Assembly: GCA_947311485.1 (NCBI GenBank)
Contig: CAMZLM010000081.1
Span: 1 to 50,546, forward strand
DNA: 50,546 nucleotides
Reading direction: 5' to 3'
Source of the DNA: an uncultured Paracoccaceae bacterium
Lineage (GTDB): Bacteria; Pseudomonadota; Alphaproteobacteria; Rhodobacterales; Rhodobacteraceae
The position numbers and the translations under genes are program-made. Shown here in pieces: positions 1 through 9,245 of the stretch (position 1 is the stretch's first letter; each line of letters starts with the position of its first letter). The notes below the pieces were generated by a model that saw only the letters and a list, made by a program, of their open reading frames with translations, did no database searches and had not been told where the DNA came from.

Positions 1-1
1 C

Positions 2-1462
2 AATGTGCGCGCCATGGTTCTGTGGGGGCACGCACCAAACAGCCAGACACGCGGCAAGGAAATGAAAACCGCGATGGAAAAGCTGGATATGCTGGTCGTT
101 GTTGACCCGTATCCAACTGTTTCGGCTGTTATGCATGACCGTACCGATGGTGTTTATCTGTTGCCGGCCTCGACACAGTTCGAAACACGCGGGTCTGTGA
201 CTGCCTCCAACCGGTCGTTCCAGTGGCGCGACAAAGTGGTTGATCCGGTGTTTGAATCTCTGCCGGACCACATCATCATGGCAAAATTCGCCAAGAAATT
301 CGGCTGGGCGGATAAATTCTTCCGCAATATCGGTATGGATGCCGAAGACGAGCCGAACATCGAGGATATCACCCGCGAGTTCAACGGCGGTATGTGGACC
401 ATCGGGTATACCGGTTGTTCGCCAGAGCGGATCAAATCGCATATGGCCAACCAGCACACGTTTGACCGCACCACATTGCAGGCCGTTGGTGGCCCGAATG
501 ACGGTGAGTATTACGGGTTGCCTTGGCCGTGTTGGGGAACACCTGAAATGGGTCACCCGGGGACGCCAAACCTCTATGACATGTCCAAGCCTGTGTCCAA
601 AGGTGGCCTGACCTTCCGCGCCCGTTTCGGGGTGGAACGCAACGGCGAAAACCTGTTGGCCGAAGGGGTTTATTCCCAAGGGTCCGACATTCAGGACGGC
701 TATCCCGAGTTCACCATGCAAATGCTGATGGACCTTGGCTGGGATGGCGATCTGACGGATGAGGAACGCGCCAGCATTGACGCGGTTGCCGGTCCCAAGA
801 CCAACTGGAAAACCGACCTGTCCGGCGGGATTCAGCGGGTTGCGATTGCCCATGAATGTGCGCCCTTCGGGAACGCCAAGGCACGGGCCGTTGTCTGGAC
901 ATTCCCCGATCCGGTGCCAATCCACCGTGAGCCGCTCTATACCAACCGGCGCGATCTGGTGGCGGATTATCCGACCTATGCAGATAAACAGGCCTATCGC
1001 CTGCCAACACTGTATAAAACCATTCAGGATCAGGACTTCAGCAAGGACTATCCTATGATCCTGACAAGCGGTCGTTTGGTCGAATACGAGGGTGGGGGCG
1101 ACGAAACCCGTTCCAACCCCTGGTTGGCGGAGCTGCAACAGGAAATGTTTGTCGAGATCAACACCCGCGATGCCAACAACATGGGCATTCGGGACGGTCA
1201 GCAAGTCTGGGTCGAAGGTGCCGAAGGTGCCAAGGTCAAGGTTGCGGCTATGGTCACAGAGCGGGTCGGAGAAGGCGTTGCCTTTATGCCGTTCCACTTT
1301 GGCGGGCATTTCGAGGGCAAGGACCTGCGGGACAAATACCCCGAGGGTGCGGACCCCATCGTTCTGGGTGAAGCGGCAAACACCGCGATGACCTATGGCT
1401 ATGACAGCGTAACCCAAATGCAAGAGACCAAGGCGTCTCTTTGTAAAATCACCGCAGCATAA
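2..1462 (+). CDS. fdhA: Formate dehydrogenase alpha subunit (molybdopterin oxidoreductase), C-terminal part; 5' end lies outside the window
   Basis: Open frame from the window edge. Ends with a molydopterin dinucleotide-binding domain (YPMILTSGRLVEYEGGGDETRSNPWLAELQQEMFVEIN...), followed directly by a 4-cluster ferredoxin subunit and a cytochrome b subunit. Confidence 0.9.
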   Translation, partial: NVRAMVLWGHAPNSQTRGKEMKTAMEKLDMLVVVDPYPTVSAVMHDRTDGVYLLPASTQFETRGSVTASNRSFQWRDKVVDPVFESLPDHIIMAKFAKKFGWADKFFRNIGMDAEDEPNIEDITREFNGGMWTIGYTGCSPERIKSHMANQHTFDRTTLQAVGGPNDGEYYGLPWPCWGTPEMGHPGTPNLYDMSKPVSKGGLTFRARFGVERNGENLLAEGVYSQGSDIQDGYPEFTMQMLMDLGWDGDLTDEERASIDAVAGPKTNWKTDLSGGIQRVAIAHECAPFGNAKARAVVWTFPDPVPIHREPLYTNRRDLVADYPTYADKQAYRLPTLYKTIQDQDFSKDYPMILTSGRLVEYEGGGDETRSNPWLAELQQEMFVEINTRDANNMGIRDGQQVWVEGAEGAKVKVAAMVTERVGEGVAFMPFHFGGHFEGKDLRDKYPEGADPIVLGEAANTAMTYGYDSVTQMQETKASLCKITAA

Positions 1463-1473
1463 GGAGCAACGAG

Positions 1474-2070
1474 ATGGCACGAGTAAAATTTCTCTGTGAT
1501 GCAGAACGTTGCATCGAATGTAATGCCTGTGTAACGGCGTGTAAAAACGAACACGAGGTCCCTTGGGGCATCAACCGGCGTAAAGTCGTCACCATCGGTG
1601 ACGGCAAGCCCGGCGAACGTTCGGTTTCCATTGCCTGTATGCATTGTTCCGATGCGCCTTGTATGGCCGTTTGTCCGACCGACTGTTTTTACCAGACAGA
1701 AGACGGCATCGTGTTGCACAACAAGGATCTGTGCATCGGGTGTGGGTACTGTTTCTATGCATGTCCGTTTGGCGCGCCACAGTATCCTCAGGCAGGCAAC
1801 TATGGCTCACGCGGCAAGATGGACAAATGTACCTTCTGCGCTGGCGGTCCTGAAGAGGACAATTCGCAGGCCGAGTTCCAGAAATACGGTCGCAACCGTA
1901 TTGCAGAAGGCAAGCTGCCGATCTGTGCGGAAATGTGCGCGACCAAGGCCCTTCTGGCGGGTGACGGGGACGTAGTTTCCGGTATCTACCGTGAACGGGT
2001 TGTCGCACGGGGCTTTGGCTCCGGCGCTTGGGGCTGGGGTACAGCCTATAACCGCAAGGCTGGTCAGTAA
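1474..2070 (+). CDS. fdhB: Formate dehydrogenase iron-sulfur (beta) subunit
   Basis: Multiple CxxCxxCxxxC motifs (CIECNACVTAC, CMHCSDAPCMAVCP, CIGCGYCFYACP). Confidence 0.9.
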   Translation: MARVKFLCDAERCIECNACVTACKNEHEVPWGINRRKVVTIGDGKPGERSVSIACMHCSDAPCMAVCPTDCFYQTEDGIVLHNKDLCIGCGYCFYACPFGAPQYPQAGNYGSRGKMDKCTFCAGGPEEDNSQAEFQKYGRNRIAEGKLPICAEMCATKALLAGDGDVVSGIYRERVVARGFGSGAWGWGTAYNRKAGQ

Positions 2071-2081
2071 TCTGATTGCCC

Positions 2082-2108
2082 GCAGCGCGCGGGGGTTCCG
2101 CGCGCTGC
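2082..2108 (+). terminator. Strong GC hairpin between fdhB and fdhC (attenuator or RNA-processing element rather than a classic terminator)
   Basis: GCAGCGCGCGG-GGGTT-CCGCGCGCTGC: perfect 11-bp stem with 5-nt loop, followed only by ATTTCTCC (weak T-tract). Confidence 0.6.
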
Positions 2109-2158
2109 ATTTCTCCTGCTTGAACAGGACAGAATTCTATCATTTGTGGACCAAGACA

Positions 2159-3190
2159 ATGAACAACTTGTTGCGTATGGTCGCTGTTTTGCTGGTGTTG
2201 CTGATGGGCGTAACTGCCTCGCAGGCCCAAAGCGTGCGCCCGCCGGGAAATGCGGTGAATCTGGATGACGGGATTGAACCGGGGCCGCCCAATACCCTGG
2301 GTGATCTGTCGGATTCCGATTTTTGGCGGAATTATCGGGGGGGCGATCCGAATGATCCGCAACAAATTATCGGGCCAAGGCCGGATGGCGTGGTTCTGAC
2401 AACCACGGGGCAGCACTGGCGGGCCTTGCGGGAAAACTACATTCGTAAATATGCGGGCTGGGCACCTTTGATTGTGATCGGCATTCTTGCTGTTTTCTAT
2501 GTCCTGATTGGGCCAATGCGGATCAAATCCGGCCGCTCGGGCAAGACGTTGTCGCGCTTTAACCTGACCCAAAGGGTATCGCACTGGTTTATGGCAGCGG
2601 TATTTATCCTGCTGGGAATCAGCGGATTGATTATCCTGCTGGGCCGCCCGTTGATTGCGCCTTTTCTAGGCAAAGAAGTCAATTCCATCATGACCAGTGC
2701 CGCCATGCAGGGGCATAACCTGTTCGGGCCGCTGTTTATTGTGGCGCTGGTCTGGATGTTCATCAAATTCGTGCGGGGTAACTTTTTCCAGTGGGTGGAC
2801 CTAAAGTGGATATTCAAACTAGGCGGATTTTTCGGCGGTCATGTGAGTTCGCATGAATTCAACTTTGGTGAAAAATCCTGGTTCTGGATGGTCACGATTG
2901 TTGGTACGGTCATCAGCGTGACCGGTGTTTTGTTGCTTTTTCCATGGCTGGTAGAGGACCTGCGCATTCTGCAACTGTCCACGATTCTGCATGGTCTTGG
3001 GGCTGTCGGGCTGATTTCTGTGTTGTTTGGTCATATCTATGTGGGCACGATCGGGATGGAGGGATCGCTGGACTCCATGCTCAAGGGGGAAGTGGACGAA
3101 CACTGGGCCAAGGAACACCATGATCTGTGGTATGAAAAGGTAACCGGAAAATCCGCTTCTGAAACTGCCAAAGAGGAGGAGCCATCATGA
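2159..3190 (+). CDS. fdhC: Formate dehydrogenase cytochrome b (gamma) subunit
   Basis: Signal-peptide-like start MNNLLRMVAVLLVLLMGVTASQA; multi-TM protein with 'FNLTQRVSHWFMAAVFILLGISG' typical of FDH cytochrome b. The ORF-track start at 1991 overlaps fdhB and is less likely. Confidence 0.88.
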   Translation: MNNLLRMVAVLLVLLMGVTASQAQSVRPPGNAVNLDDGIEPGPPNTLGDLSDSDFWRNYRGGDPNDPQQIIGPRPDGVVLTTTGQHWRALRENYIRKYAGWAPLIVIGILAVFYVLIGPMRIKSGRSGKTLSRFNLTQRVSHWFMAAVFILLGISGLIILLGRPLIAPFLGKEVNSIMTSAAMQGHNLFGPLFIVALVWMFIKFVRGNFFQWVDLKWIFKLGGFFGGHVSSHEFNFGEKSWFWMVTIVGTVISVTGVLLLFPWLVEDLRILQLSTILHGLGAVGLISVLFGHIYVGTIGMEGSLDSMLKGEVDEHWAKEHHDLWYEKVTGKSASETAKEEEPS

Positions 3191-3831
3191 GCTTTCTGGA
3201 ATTTGTCGAAGGCCCATTATTTCTCGTCGCCTCTGCGATTTTTCTGCTGGGCGTCGTCTGGCGTGTTGGCGGGATTATCCTGATCGGCCGCAAGAAGGAT
3301 ATTTCCCCGCCCAAAGGTTCCGCCGCGATGGGATTTCTCAAGGGGAATTTGCGCCATTTTATCCCGCGCGGGATTTTTGCCAAACGCACGGCGCTGCACC
3401 TTATTGCCGGCTATGGTTTCCATCTGGCGCTGTTAGTGCTGGTGCTGTTTGCGGCACCGCATATTGCCTTTATTCAGGATCGTCTGGTCAACGTAAACCT
3501 GCCGGAAATGCCACGCTGGGGGTTCATTCTGACGGCGGAGATATCCTTTGCCGGTCTGATTATGCTCTGGGTGCGGCGGATTTCCGATCCGGTGATGCGG
3601 CTGATTTCTGATTGGGATGACCACATCGGTAGCTGGCTGACCTTTCTGGTGATGTTGACCGGCTGCCTTGCCTTGCAGGAAAGCCATGGCTTTTTGCGGG
3701 CACAGCACATGCTGGTTGTGGATGTCTGGCTGATCTACTTTCCGTTCAGTCGCCTGATGCACGCTTTTACCTTTTTCTTGTCGCGCGGCAATTCCGGTGC
3801 GACCTATGGCCGTAAGGGGATCAACCTATGA
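3187..3831 (+). CDS. NarI/DsrM-like membrane cytochrome b-type electron-transfer subunit
   Basis: Multi-TM protein with His residues in TM segments (FHLALLVLVLFAAPH); ATGA overlap with fdhC; followed by an HdrD/DsrK-like Fe-S protein. Confidence 0.7.
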   Translation: MSFLEFVEGPLFLVASAIFLLGVVWRVGGIILIGRKKDISPPKGSAAMGFLKGNLRHFIPRGIFAKRTALHLIAGYGFHLALLVLVLFAAPHIAFIQDRLVNVNLPEMPRWGFILTAEISFAGLIMLWVRRISDPVMRLISDWDDHIGSWLTFLVMLTGCLALQESHGFLRAQHMLVVDVWLIYFPFSRLMHAFTFFLSRGNSGATYGRKGINL

Positions 3832-5108
3832 CTGCCAATTCCGAAATAGCTGTCGAAAAATTCCTCGAACATACAGATGCGGAGGCGGCCTCTTTCTTCG
3901 AGGCCTGCGTTCACTGTGGCGAATGTGCCGAGGCATGCCAGTTTTACCTGTCGACGGGGGATCCCAAATACACTCCCACCTATAAATTGCGCCCGATGGA
4001 GCGCGCCTATAAGCGGGACAAAGCCCCGTTTTCCGGCCTGAAAAAGGCGCTGGGGCTGGCCCCGTCACCGGTCACTGAAGAAGAGTTGCGCGAATGGGAA
4101 CCGCTGGTTTACGATAGCTGCAACATGTGCGCGCGTTGTACGCTGGTTTGTCCGATGGGCATCGACATTGCCGGCACCATCCGCAAAATGCGCGAGGGCT
4201 ATGCCGCAGCAGGGTTTGTGCCGGAGGGCCTGCAACGTTCTGCCGAATTCGTGAAAAAGACCGGTAGCCCGATGGGGGTTACCGCCAAGGCGCTCAAGGC
4301 GCAGATCAAACATCAGGAAGACGCGGTTGGTATCAAGATTGAAATCGATAAAAAAGGTGCCGATTACATGGCGATCTTTTCGTCAATGGAGATCATGGGC
4401 TATCCAGAAGTTCTGGGGGCCTATGCCAAGCTGTTCAAGCGCGCCGGCCTGACGTGGACGATTTCTTCGGTGGCCTATGAGGCAACCAACGTGGGTGTGC
4501 AGATCGGTTCTGCGCCGATGGCCAAGGAAATCCTGCAACGGGTGGTCGACGCTGCCGAGGCGCTGGAAGTCAAACATGTCATCAGTCCGGAATGCGGCCA
4601 TGCTTACGGCGCGATCCGCTGGGCGGGGCCAAATATGATGGGCCGGCAATTCAAGTTCGAGGTGGTTCACATCATCGAATTGCTGGATCAGCTGCGCCGC
4701 GAGGGGAAAATTCCGGTGGGCAAGAAAGATACCCGCCGCATGACCTTGCACGATCCCTGCCAAATCATCCGGCGTGGCGGTTTGCTCAAGGAACCGCGTA
4801 GCCTGCTGAATGATTCCTGTGCCAATTTCACCGAAATGAAGGGGGCCGGTATCACCAATTTCTGTTGTGGCGGCGGCGGTGGTGTTTCTGCCAATCCGCG
4901 GGCGGAAGAGTTGAAAACAGCGGCCTTCTCTCGCAAAGTAGAGCAATTGAACGGCGTTCAGGATCTGGAAGCGGTTGTGGTGCCCTGCGGTAATTGCCGG
5001 GCCGTATTCGAAGACGGGCTGGATGAATATGATCTTGATCTTGAAATCATCGGGTTGAGCGAGTTGGTTGCCGAAACGCTGGCGGAAGAGGACGAAACCG
5101 GCGCTTGA
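3828..5108 (+). CDS. (Fe-S)-binding heterodisulfide reductase D / DsrK-like protein
   Basis: Two 4Fe-4S motifs (CVHCGECAEAC; CNMCARCTLVCP) plus a C-terminal CCG-type domain (NFCCGGGGG...VVPCGNCRAVF). Confidence 0.85.
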   Translation: MTANSEIAVEKFLEHTDAEAASFFEACVHCGECAEACQFYLSTGDPKYTPTYKLRPMERAYKRDKAPFSGLKKALGLAPSPVTEEELREWEPLVYDSCNMCARCTLVCPMGIDIAGTIRKMREGYAAAGFVPEGLQRSAEFVKKTGSPMGVTAKALKAQIKHQEDAVGIKIEIDKKGADYMAIFSSMEIMGYPEVLGAYAKLFKRAGLTWTISSVAYEATNVGVQIGSAPMAKEILQRVVDAAEALEVKHVISPECGHAYGAIRWAGPNMMGRQFKFEVVHIIELLDQLRREGKIPVGKKDTRRMTLHDPCQIIRRGGLLKEPRSLLNDSCANFTEMKGAGITNFCCGGGGGVSANPRAEELKTAAFSRKVEQLNGVQDLEAVVVPCGNCRAVFEDGLDEYDLDLEIIGLSELVAETLAEEDETGA

Positions 5109-5164
5109 ATTCTGGGCTGGAATAACGCACCATGCCCCAGCAATTTAGCGTGGGGCAGGGGTGC

Positions 5165-6526
5165 ATGAGCAAAGCACAACCGGAAAATGTTGACAAGGAA
5201 TTCGGGGCCAGCCTGTCGCTGGCCTCGATCCTTGTGGTGGATGACGAACCGGGGATGCGCAATTTTCTGGTAAAAATCCTGCGTCCCCGTTGCAAACGCG
5301 TGGAACAGGCCGCCAATGCCGATGAGGCCAGCAAAATCATGGATACCAGTCATTTTGACATTGTTATTCTGGACAATGTCATGCCCGGCAAAAGCGGGCT
5401 GGACTGGTTACGTGAACAACGCAAGCTGGGTTTTTTCGCCGATGCAATCCTGATCACGGCCTTTGCCGACCTTGAAACCGCTATTGCGGCCTTGCGGGCG
5501 GGGGCGGTGGATTTCGTGCTGAAACCCTTTCGCTCCAACCAGATCCTGAATGCGGTGGCGCGCAGTATTGACCGGCTGCATTTGCAGCGGGAAAATTTTC
5601 TGTTGAAGTACGAACTTTCGGCGGATGTCAGCGCCGGTCGCGGGCGGCTGCTTGGCCCATCCAAGGAAATCGGTGAGGTGCGCAACCTGTTGGAACGCGC
5701 GGCCCCCTTGCCAACCTGCGTGCTGTTTACCGGTGACAGCGGCACCGGCAAGGAAATCGCGGCCCGCGCACTGCATGCGATGTCGGATCGTGCGCACAAA
5801 CCCTTTGTTCCGGTGAATTGCGCCACAATCAGCCCGGATATAATTGAACGTGAACTGTTTGGCGACGTCACCACGAACGGGCAGGGGCGGCGCGACGGGC
5901 TTTTGCTCTATGCGTCTGGCGGCACGCTGTTTCTGGACGAAATTGCAGAACTGCCCCTATCTGTACAGGCGACCCTGTTGCGGGTGTTCGAGGAAATGCG
6001 CATCCGGCCTTTTGGCTCTACCCGTGAAATCCCGTTGAACCTGCGGTTTATTTTTGCCACCAATGCCGATCTGGCCAAAGCGGTGGAGGAAGGGCGTTTT
6101 CGTGCCGATTTGTATCATCGGATCAATGTGCTGAACATTCGCATGCCAACCCTGCGGGAACGGATTCAGGATATTGGCGAATTGGCGGCCATGTTCATGC
6201 AGAAGATTTCCAATCAACTGGGCATGCCGCCGTTGGTGCTGGACGAGCAAGTGTTGTTGAACATGTCCTGTTACGATTGGCCCGGCAATGTACGTGAATT
6301 GCGCAACCTGATTGAACGCGCGCTGATTCTGGGCGAGTTCCCCCCCGAATTTGCCGGCACCGGCGATGAAATCTCGCCCGAGGCTGTAGATTCCCTGCAA
6401 CTGGTGGAAAAACGCCATATCCTGACCGTGCTGGATGCCTGTGAGGGAAACCGTGCAGAGGCCGCCCGCCGTTTGGGCGTGTCACGTAAAACCATCGATC
6501 GCAAATGCGCCATGTGGGATGGCTGA
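5165..6526 (+). CDS. NtrC-family AAA+ response regulator lacking the GAFTGA motif
   Basis: REC domain (ILVVDDEPG, DIVILDNVMPG), Walker A GDSGTGKE, Walker B GGTLFLDEI, Fis-type HTH. Start at 5165 preferred (RBS-like gcagggg). The ORF track begins at 5132. Confidence 0.88.
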   Translation: MSKAQPENVDKEFGASLSLASILVVDDEPGMRNFLVKILRPRCKRVEQAANADEASKIMDTSHFDIVILDNVMPGKSGLDWLREQRKLGFFADAILITAFADLETAIAALRAGAVDFVLKPFRSNQILNAVARSIDRLHLQRENFLLKYELSADVSAGRGRLLGPSKEIGEVRNLLERAAPLPTCVLFTGDSGTGKEIAARALHAMSDRAHKPFVPVNCATISPDIIERELFGDVTTNGQGRRDGLLLYASGGTLFLDEIAELPLSVQATLLRVFEEMRIRPFGSTREIPLNLRFIFATNADLAKAVEEGRFRADLYHRINVLNIRMPTLRERIQDIGELAAMFMQKISNQLGMPPLVLDEQVLLNMSCYDWPGNVRELRNLIERALILGEFPPEFAGTGDEISPEAVDSLQLVEKRHILTVLDACEGNRAEAARRLGVSRKTIDRKCAMWDG

Positions 6527-8477
6527 TCGGGGCGGCATAACCCGTTTCCATTCGGTCCGGGCGCGTTTGTTGGTGATCGCGCTGCTGCCGATGCTGGTGG
6601 TGATGCCGGTATTTCTGGGGCTGGTGATGGCCAATTGGTCGGACCGGTTTGACCGGCTTTTGATCGCCAAGGTAAACGGCGAATTAACGATCGCCCACCA
6701 GCATATGACGGGGCTGTTGGAACGCAGCGGTGAACAGGTGCAGGCACTGGGGGACTCTGCAGCTTTTGCAGCGGTGAATTTGCAGGATCAAGCGACTGTA
6801 AAAGCATTTCTTGCAGAACGGCGTCAGGCATTAAAACTGGATTTTCTGTATTACACAAGGGCCACAAATTCCGTTAACTGGCCAGTGATCCAATCGGCGC
6901 TGGCAGGCAAGCGTGGATCGGTTATCGACATTTTCAGCCATGATCAACTGGTTGCGATTTCTCCGCATCTGGCCGAACAGGCCAAAATTCCGCTGGTCCC
7001 GACCGAGGCTGCCGTCCCCACCACTCGCAGCGAGGAAACGCGCGGAATGGTGGTGCACACGGCTTCGCCTGCGCGCGGGGGCGCGCTTGTGGGGGGGGTG
7101 TTGTTGAACCGGAACCTTGATTTTATTGATACCATAAATGAACTGGTCTATCCCGCAGCATCGCTGACCGAAGGCAGCCGCGGGACTGCCACCCTGTTTC
7201 TGGAGGACGTGCGCGTCAGCACCAATGTGCGCCTGTTTGAAAATGTGCGTGCGCTTGGGACACGGGTATCGGCGATTGTGCGCGAACGGGTGCTGGGGCA
7301 GGGGCGGGTCTGGCTGGATCGGGCTTTTGTCGTGAACGATTGGTATATTTCGGCCTATGAACCGATCATCGACAGTTTTGGAAAACGGGTGGGGATGCTC
7401 TATGTCGGCTTTCTGGATACACCGTTCAGGGCGGCCAAGCTGCGCACGATCTGGATGGTTGTCGGTGGGTTTTTAGCGGTGATCCTGCTGTCGGTCCCGA
7501 TTTTTCTGCGCTGGGCGCGGGACATCATCAATCCGCTGGAAAAGGTGGTTGATACCATTTCCAAGGTTGAAGGCGGCAATTTGGGCGCGCGTACGGGGGT
7601 AACCGGCGGGCAGGATGAAATCACCCGCGTGGCCGCGCATCTGGACGGGTTGCTCGAACAGGTACAGGAACGCGACCAGCATTTACGCGGCTGGAACGAG
7701 GAATTGAACCAGCGGGTCGAGGAACGCACGCGTGCATTACACAAGGCCAACCAACGGCTGGAGGCCACGACCAAGCAATTGGTGGTGTCAGAGAAACTGG
7801 CTGCGATTGGGGAAATTACGGCTGGCATTGCCCATGAAATCAACAATCCGATTGCGGTGATTCAGGGTAATCTGGATGTGATCTGGCAGGAAATCGGCGG
7901 ACAGGCGCAGGATCTGGATACGGAATTCGCCCTGATTTATGAACAGGTCCACAGCATTAATATTCTGGTTAACAAATTGCTGCAATTTGCCCGGCCAGAG
8001 GAGTACGCCGGTGTGGTCGACTATCACATTCCCAACGAAGTGATTGCGGATTGCCTGCCGCTGGTGCAGCATTTAATGACCAAAACCGACATTTCACAGG
8101 AACTGGAACTGTACGCGGATAGGGCCGTGGCGATGAACCGGACAGAACTGCAACAAGTGCTGATCAACCTGATTGTGAATGCCATCCATGCCATGCCAAA
8201 TGGTGGCGAACTGCGTTTGCGAACCCATAATCAGGATGACAATGACATTCCGGGCGTGTTGATCGAGGTCGCTGACACCGGCCTTGGCATGTCGCCGGAG
8301 GTGCTGAAATCCGTGTTTGATCCGTTTTTTACCACCAAGCAGGCCGAAGGCACCGGGCTTGGCCTGTCAATAAGCCAAAAGCTGGTGACCCGCGCGGGCG
8401 GGCATATCAATGTTTGCTCTGATCCGGGCATTGGCACCTGCTTTTCGATCTGGTTGCCGGCGGCAGACATCACGTAG
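6519..8477 (+). CDS. Membrane sensor histidine kinase (Cache-type sensor + HAMP + HisKA + HATPase)
   Basis: N-terminal TM, periplasmic region, second TM, HAMP, 'GEITAGIAHEINNPIAVIQGNL' H-box, 'VLINLIVNAIHAM', 'GTGLGLSISQKLV'. Start overlaps the regulator stop. Confidence 0.87.
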   Translation: MADRGGITRFHSVRARLLVIALLPMLVVMPVFLGLVMANWSDRFDRLLIAKVNGELTIAHQHMTGLLERSGEQVQALGDSAAFAAVNLQDQATVKAFLAERRQALKLDFLYYTRATNSVNWPVIQSALAGKRGSVIDIFSHDQLVAISPHLAEQAKIPLVPTEAAVPTTRSEETRGMVVHTASPARGGALVGGVLLNRNLDFIDTINELVYPAASLTEGSRGTATLFLEDVRVSTNVRLFENVRALGTRVSAIVRERVLGQGRVWLDRAFVVNDWYISAYEPIIDSFGKRVGMLYVGFLDTPFRAAKLRTIWMVVGGFLAVILLSVPIFLRWARDIINPLEKVVDTISKVEGGNLGARTGVTGGQDEITRVAAHLDGLLEQVQERDQHLRGWNEELNQRVEERTRALHKANQRLEATTKQLVVSEKLAAIGEITAGIAHEINNPIAVIQGNLDVIWQEIGGQAQDLDTEFALIYEQVHSINILVNKLLQFARPEEYAGVVDYHIPNEVIADCLPLVQHLMTKTDISQELELYADRAVAMNRTELQQVLINLIVNAIHAMPNGGELRLRTHNQDDNDIPGVLIEVADTGLGMSPEVLKSVFDPFFTTKQAEGTGLGLSISQKLVTRAGGHINVCSDPGIGTCFSIWLPAADIT

Positions 8478-8492
8478 AGGGCGTGCCCGAAT

Positions 8493-9245
8493 TCAAGAAA
8501 GGTTTTGTGTCCGCAAAACCCGTTCCAGAAACTGTTGGGTGCGCGCATGTTCCGGTGCGCCGAACATTTTTTCCGGCGGGGCGATTTCCAGCAGTTCGCC
8601 GTCACTCAGAAAACAGACCCGATCCGAAACTTCGCGCGCGAACCCCATTTCATGGGTCGCCAGCAGCAACGTCATGCCCTGTGCCTTGAGCTGACGGATC
8701 ACGTCCAGAACTTCGCCCACCAGTTCAGGATCCAGCGCAGAGGTGACCTCGTCCAGCAACATGATTTCCGGCTCCATCGCCAATGCGCGCACGATGGCGG
8801 CGCGCTGTTGCTGGCCACCGGACAGGCGGTCCGGATAAACATGTGCCTTGTCCAGTAAACCAAAACGGTCGAGCAGGGCCTCTGCCTGTTCGGTAATGTC
8901 ACGGCTGGCCATGCGTTTTACCTTCATTGGGGCCAGTTTGATGTTTTCCAGCACGGTCATATGCGGAAACAGGTTGAAGCTCTGGAATACCATACCGATT
9001 TTGCGCCGCACCGGATCCGGATCAAACCCGGGCACGGAAATATCCACCCCGTCCAGCAGGATTTCCCCGTCATCAATCGGGTCCAGCAGGTTGATACAGC
9101 GCAGCAAAGTGGATTTGCCGGAACCGGACCCGCCAATCAGGCAAACCAGCTCGCCTTTGTGTACATCCACGGTGATATTTTTGCAGACCTCCAGCGGGCC
9201 AAAGCTTTTGCGGATATTGCGCAGGGAAAGTTTCGCGTCGCTCAT
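8493..9245 (-). CDS. Polar amino-acid ABC transporter ATP-binding protein (GlnQ/HisP type)
   Basis: Walker A GGSGSGKST, LSGGQQQR signature, Walker B IMLLDEVTSALDPE. Confidence 0.92.
   Translation of the reverse strand: MSDAKLSLRNIRKSFGPLEVCKNITVDVHKGELVCLIGGSGSGKSTLLRCINLLDPIDDGEILLDGVDISVPGFDPDPVRRKIGMVFQSFNLFPHMTVLENIKLAPMKVKRMASRDITEQAEALLDRFGLLDKAHVYPDRLSGGQQQRAAIVRALAMEPEIMLLDEVTSALDPELVGEVLDVIRQLKAQGMTLLLATHEMGFAREVSDRVCFLSDGELLEIAPPEKMFGAPEHARTQQFLERVLRTQNLS

Noticed and set aside
1482-1500. TGGCACG-like sigma54 -24 element near the fdhB start
   Set aside because: Lies inside the coding start of fdhB and lacks a properly spaced TTGC -12 element.
1991-2158. N-terminal extension of the fdhC ORF overlapping fdhB
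   Set aside because: The extension precedes a clean signal-peptide-like start at 2159 and includes the GC hairpin; unlikely to be translated as FdhC.
1589-2584. 331-aa minus-strand ORF over fdhB/fdhC
   Set aside because: Antisense shadow; fdhB/fdhC have clear ferredoxin and cytochrome b signatures.
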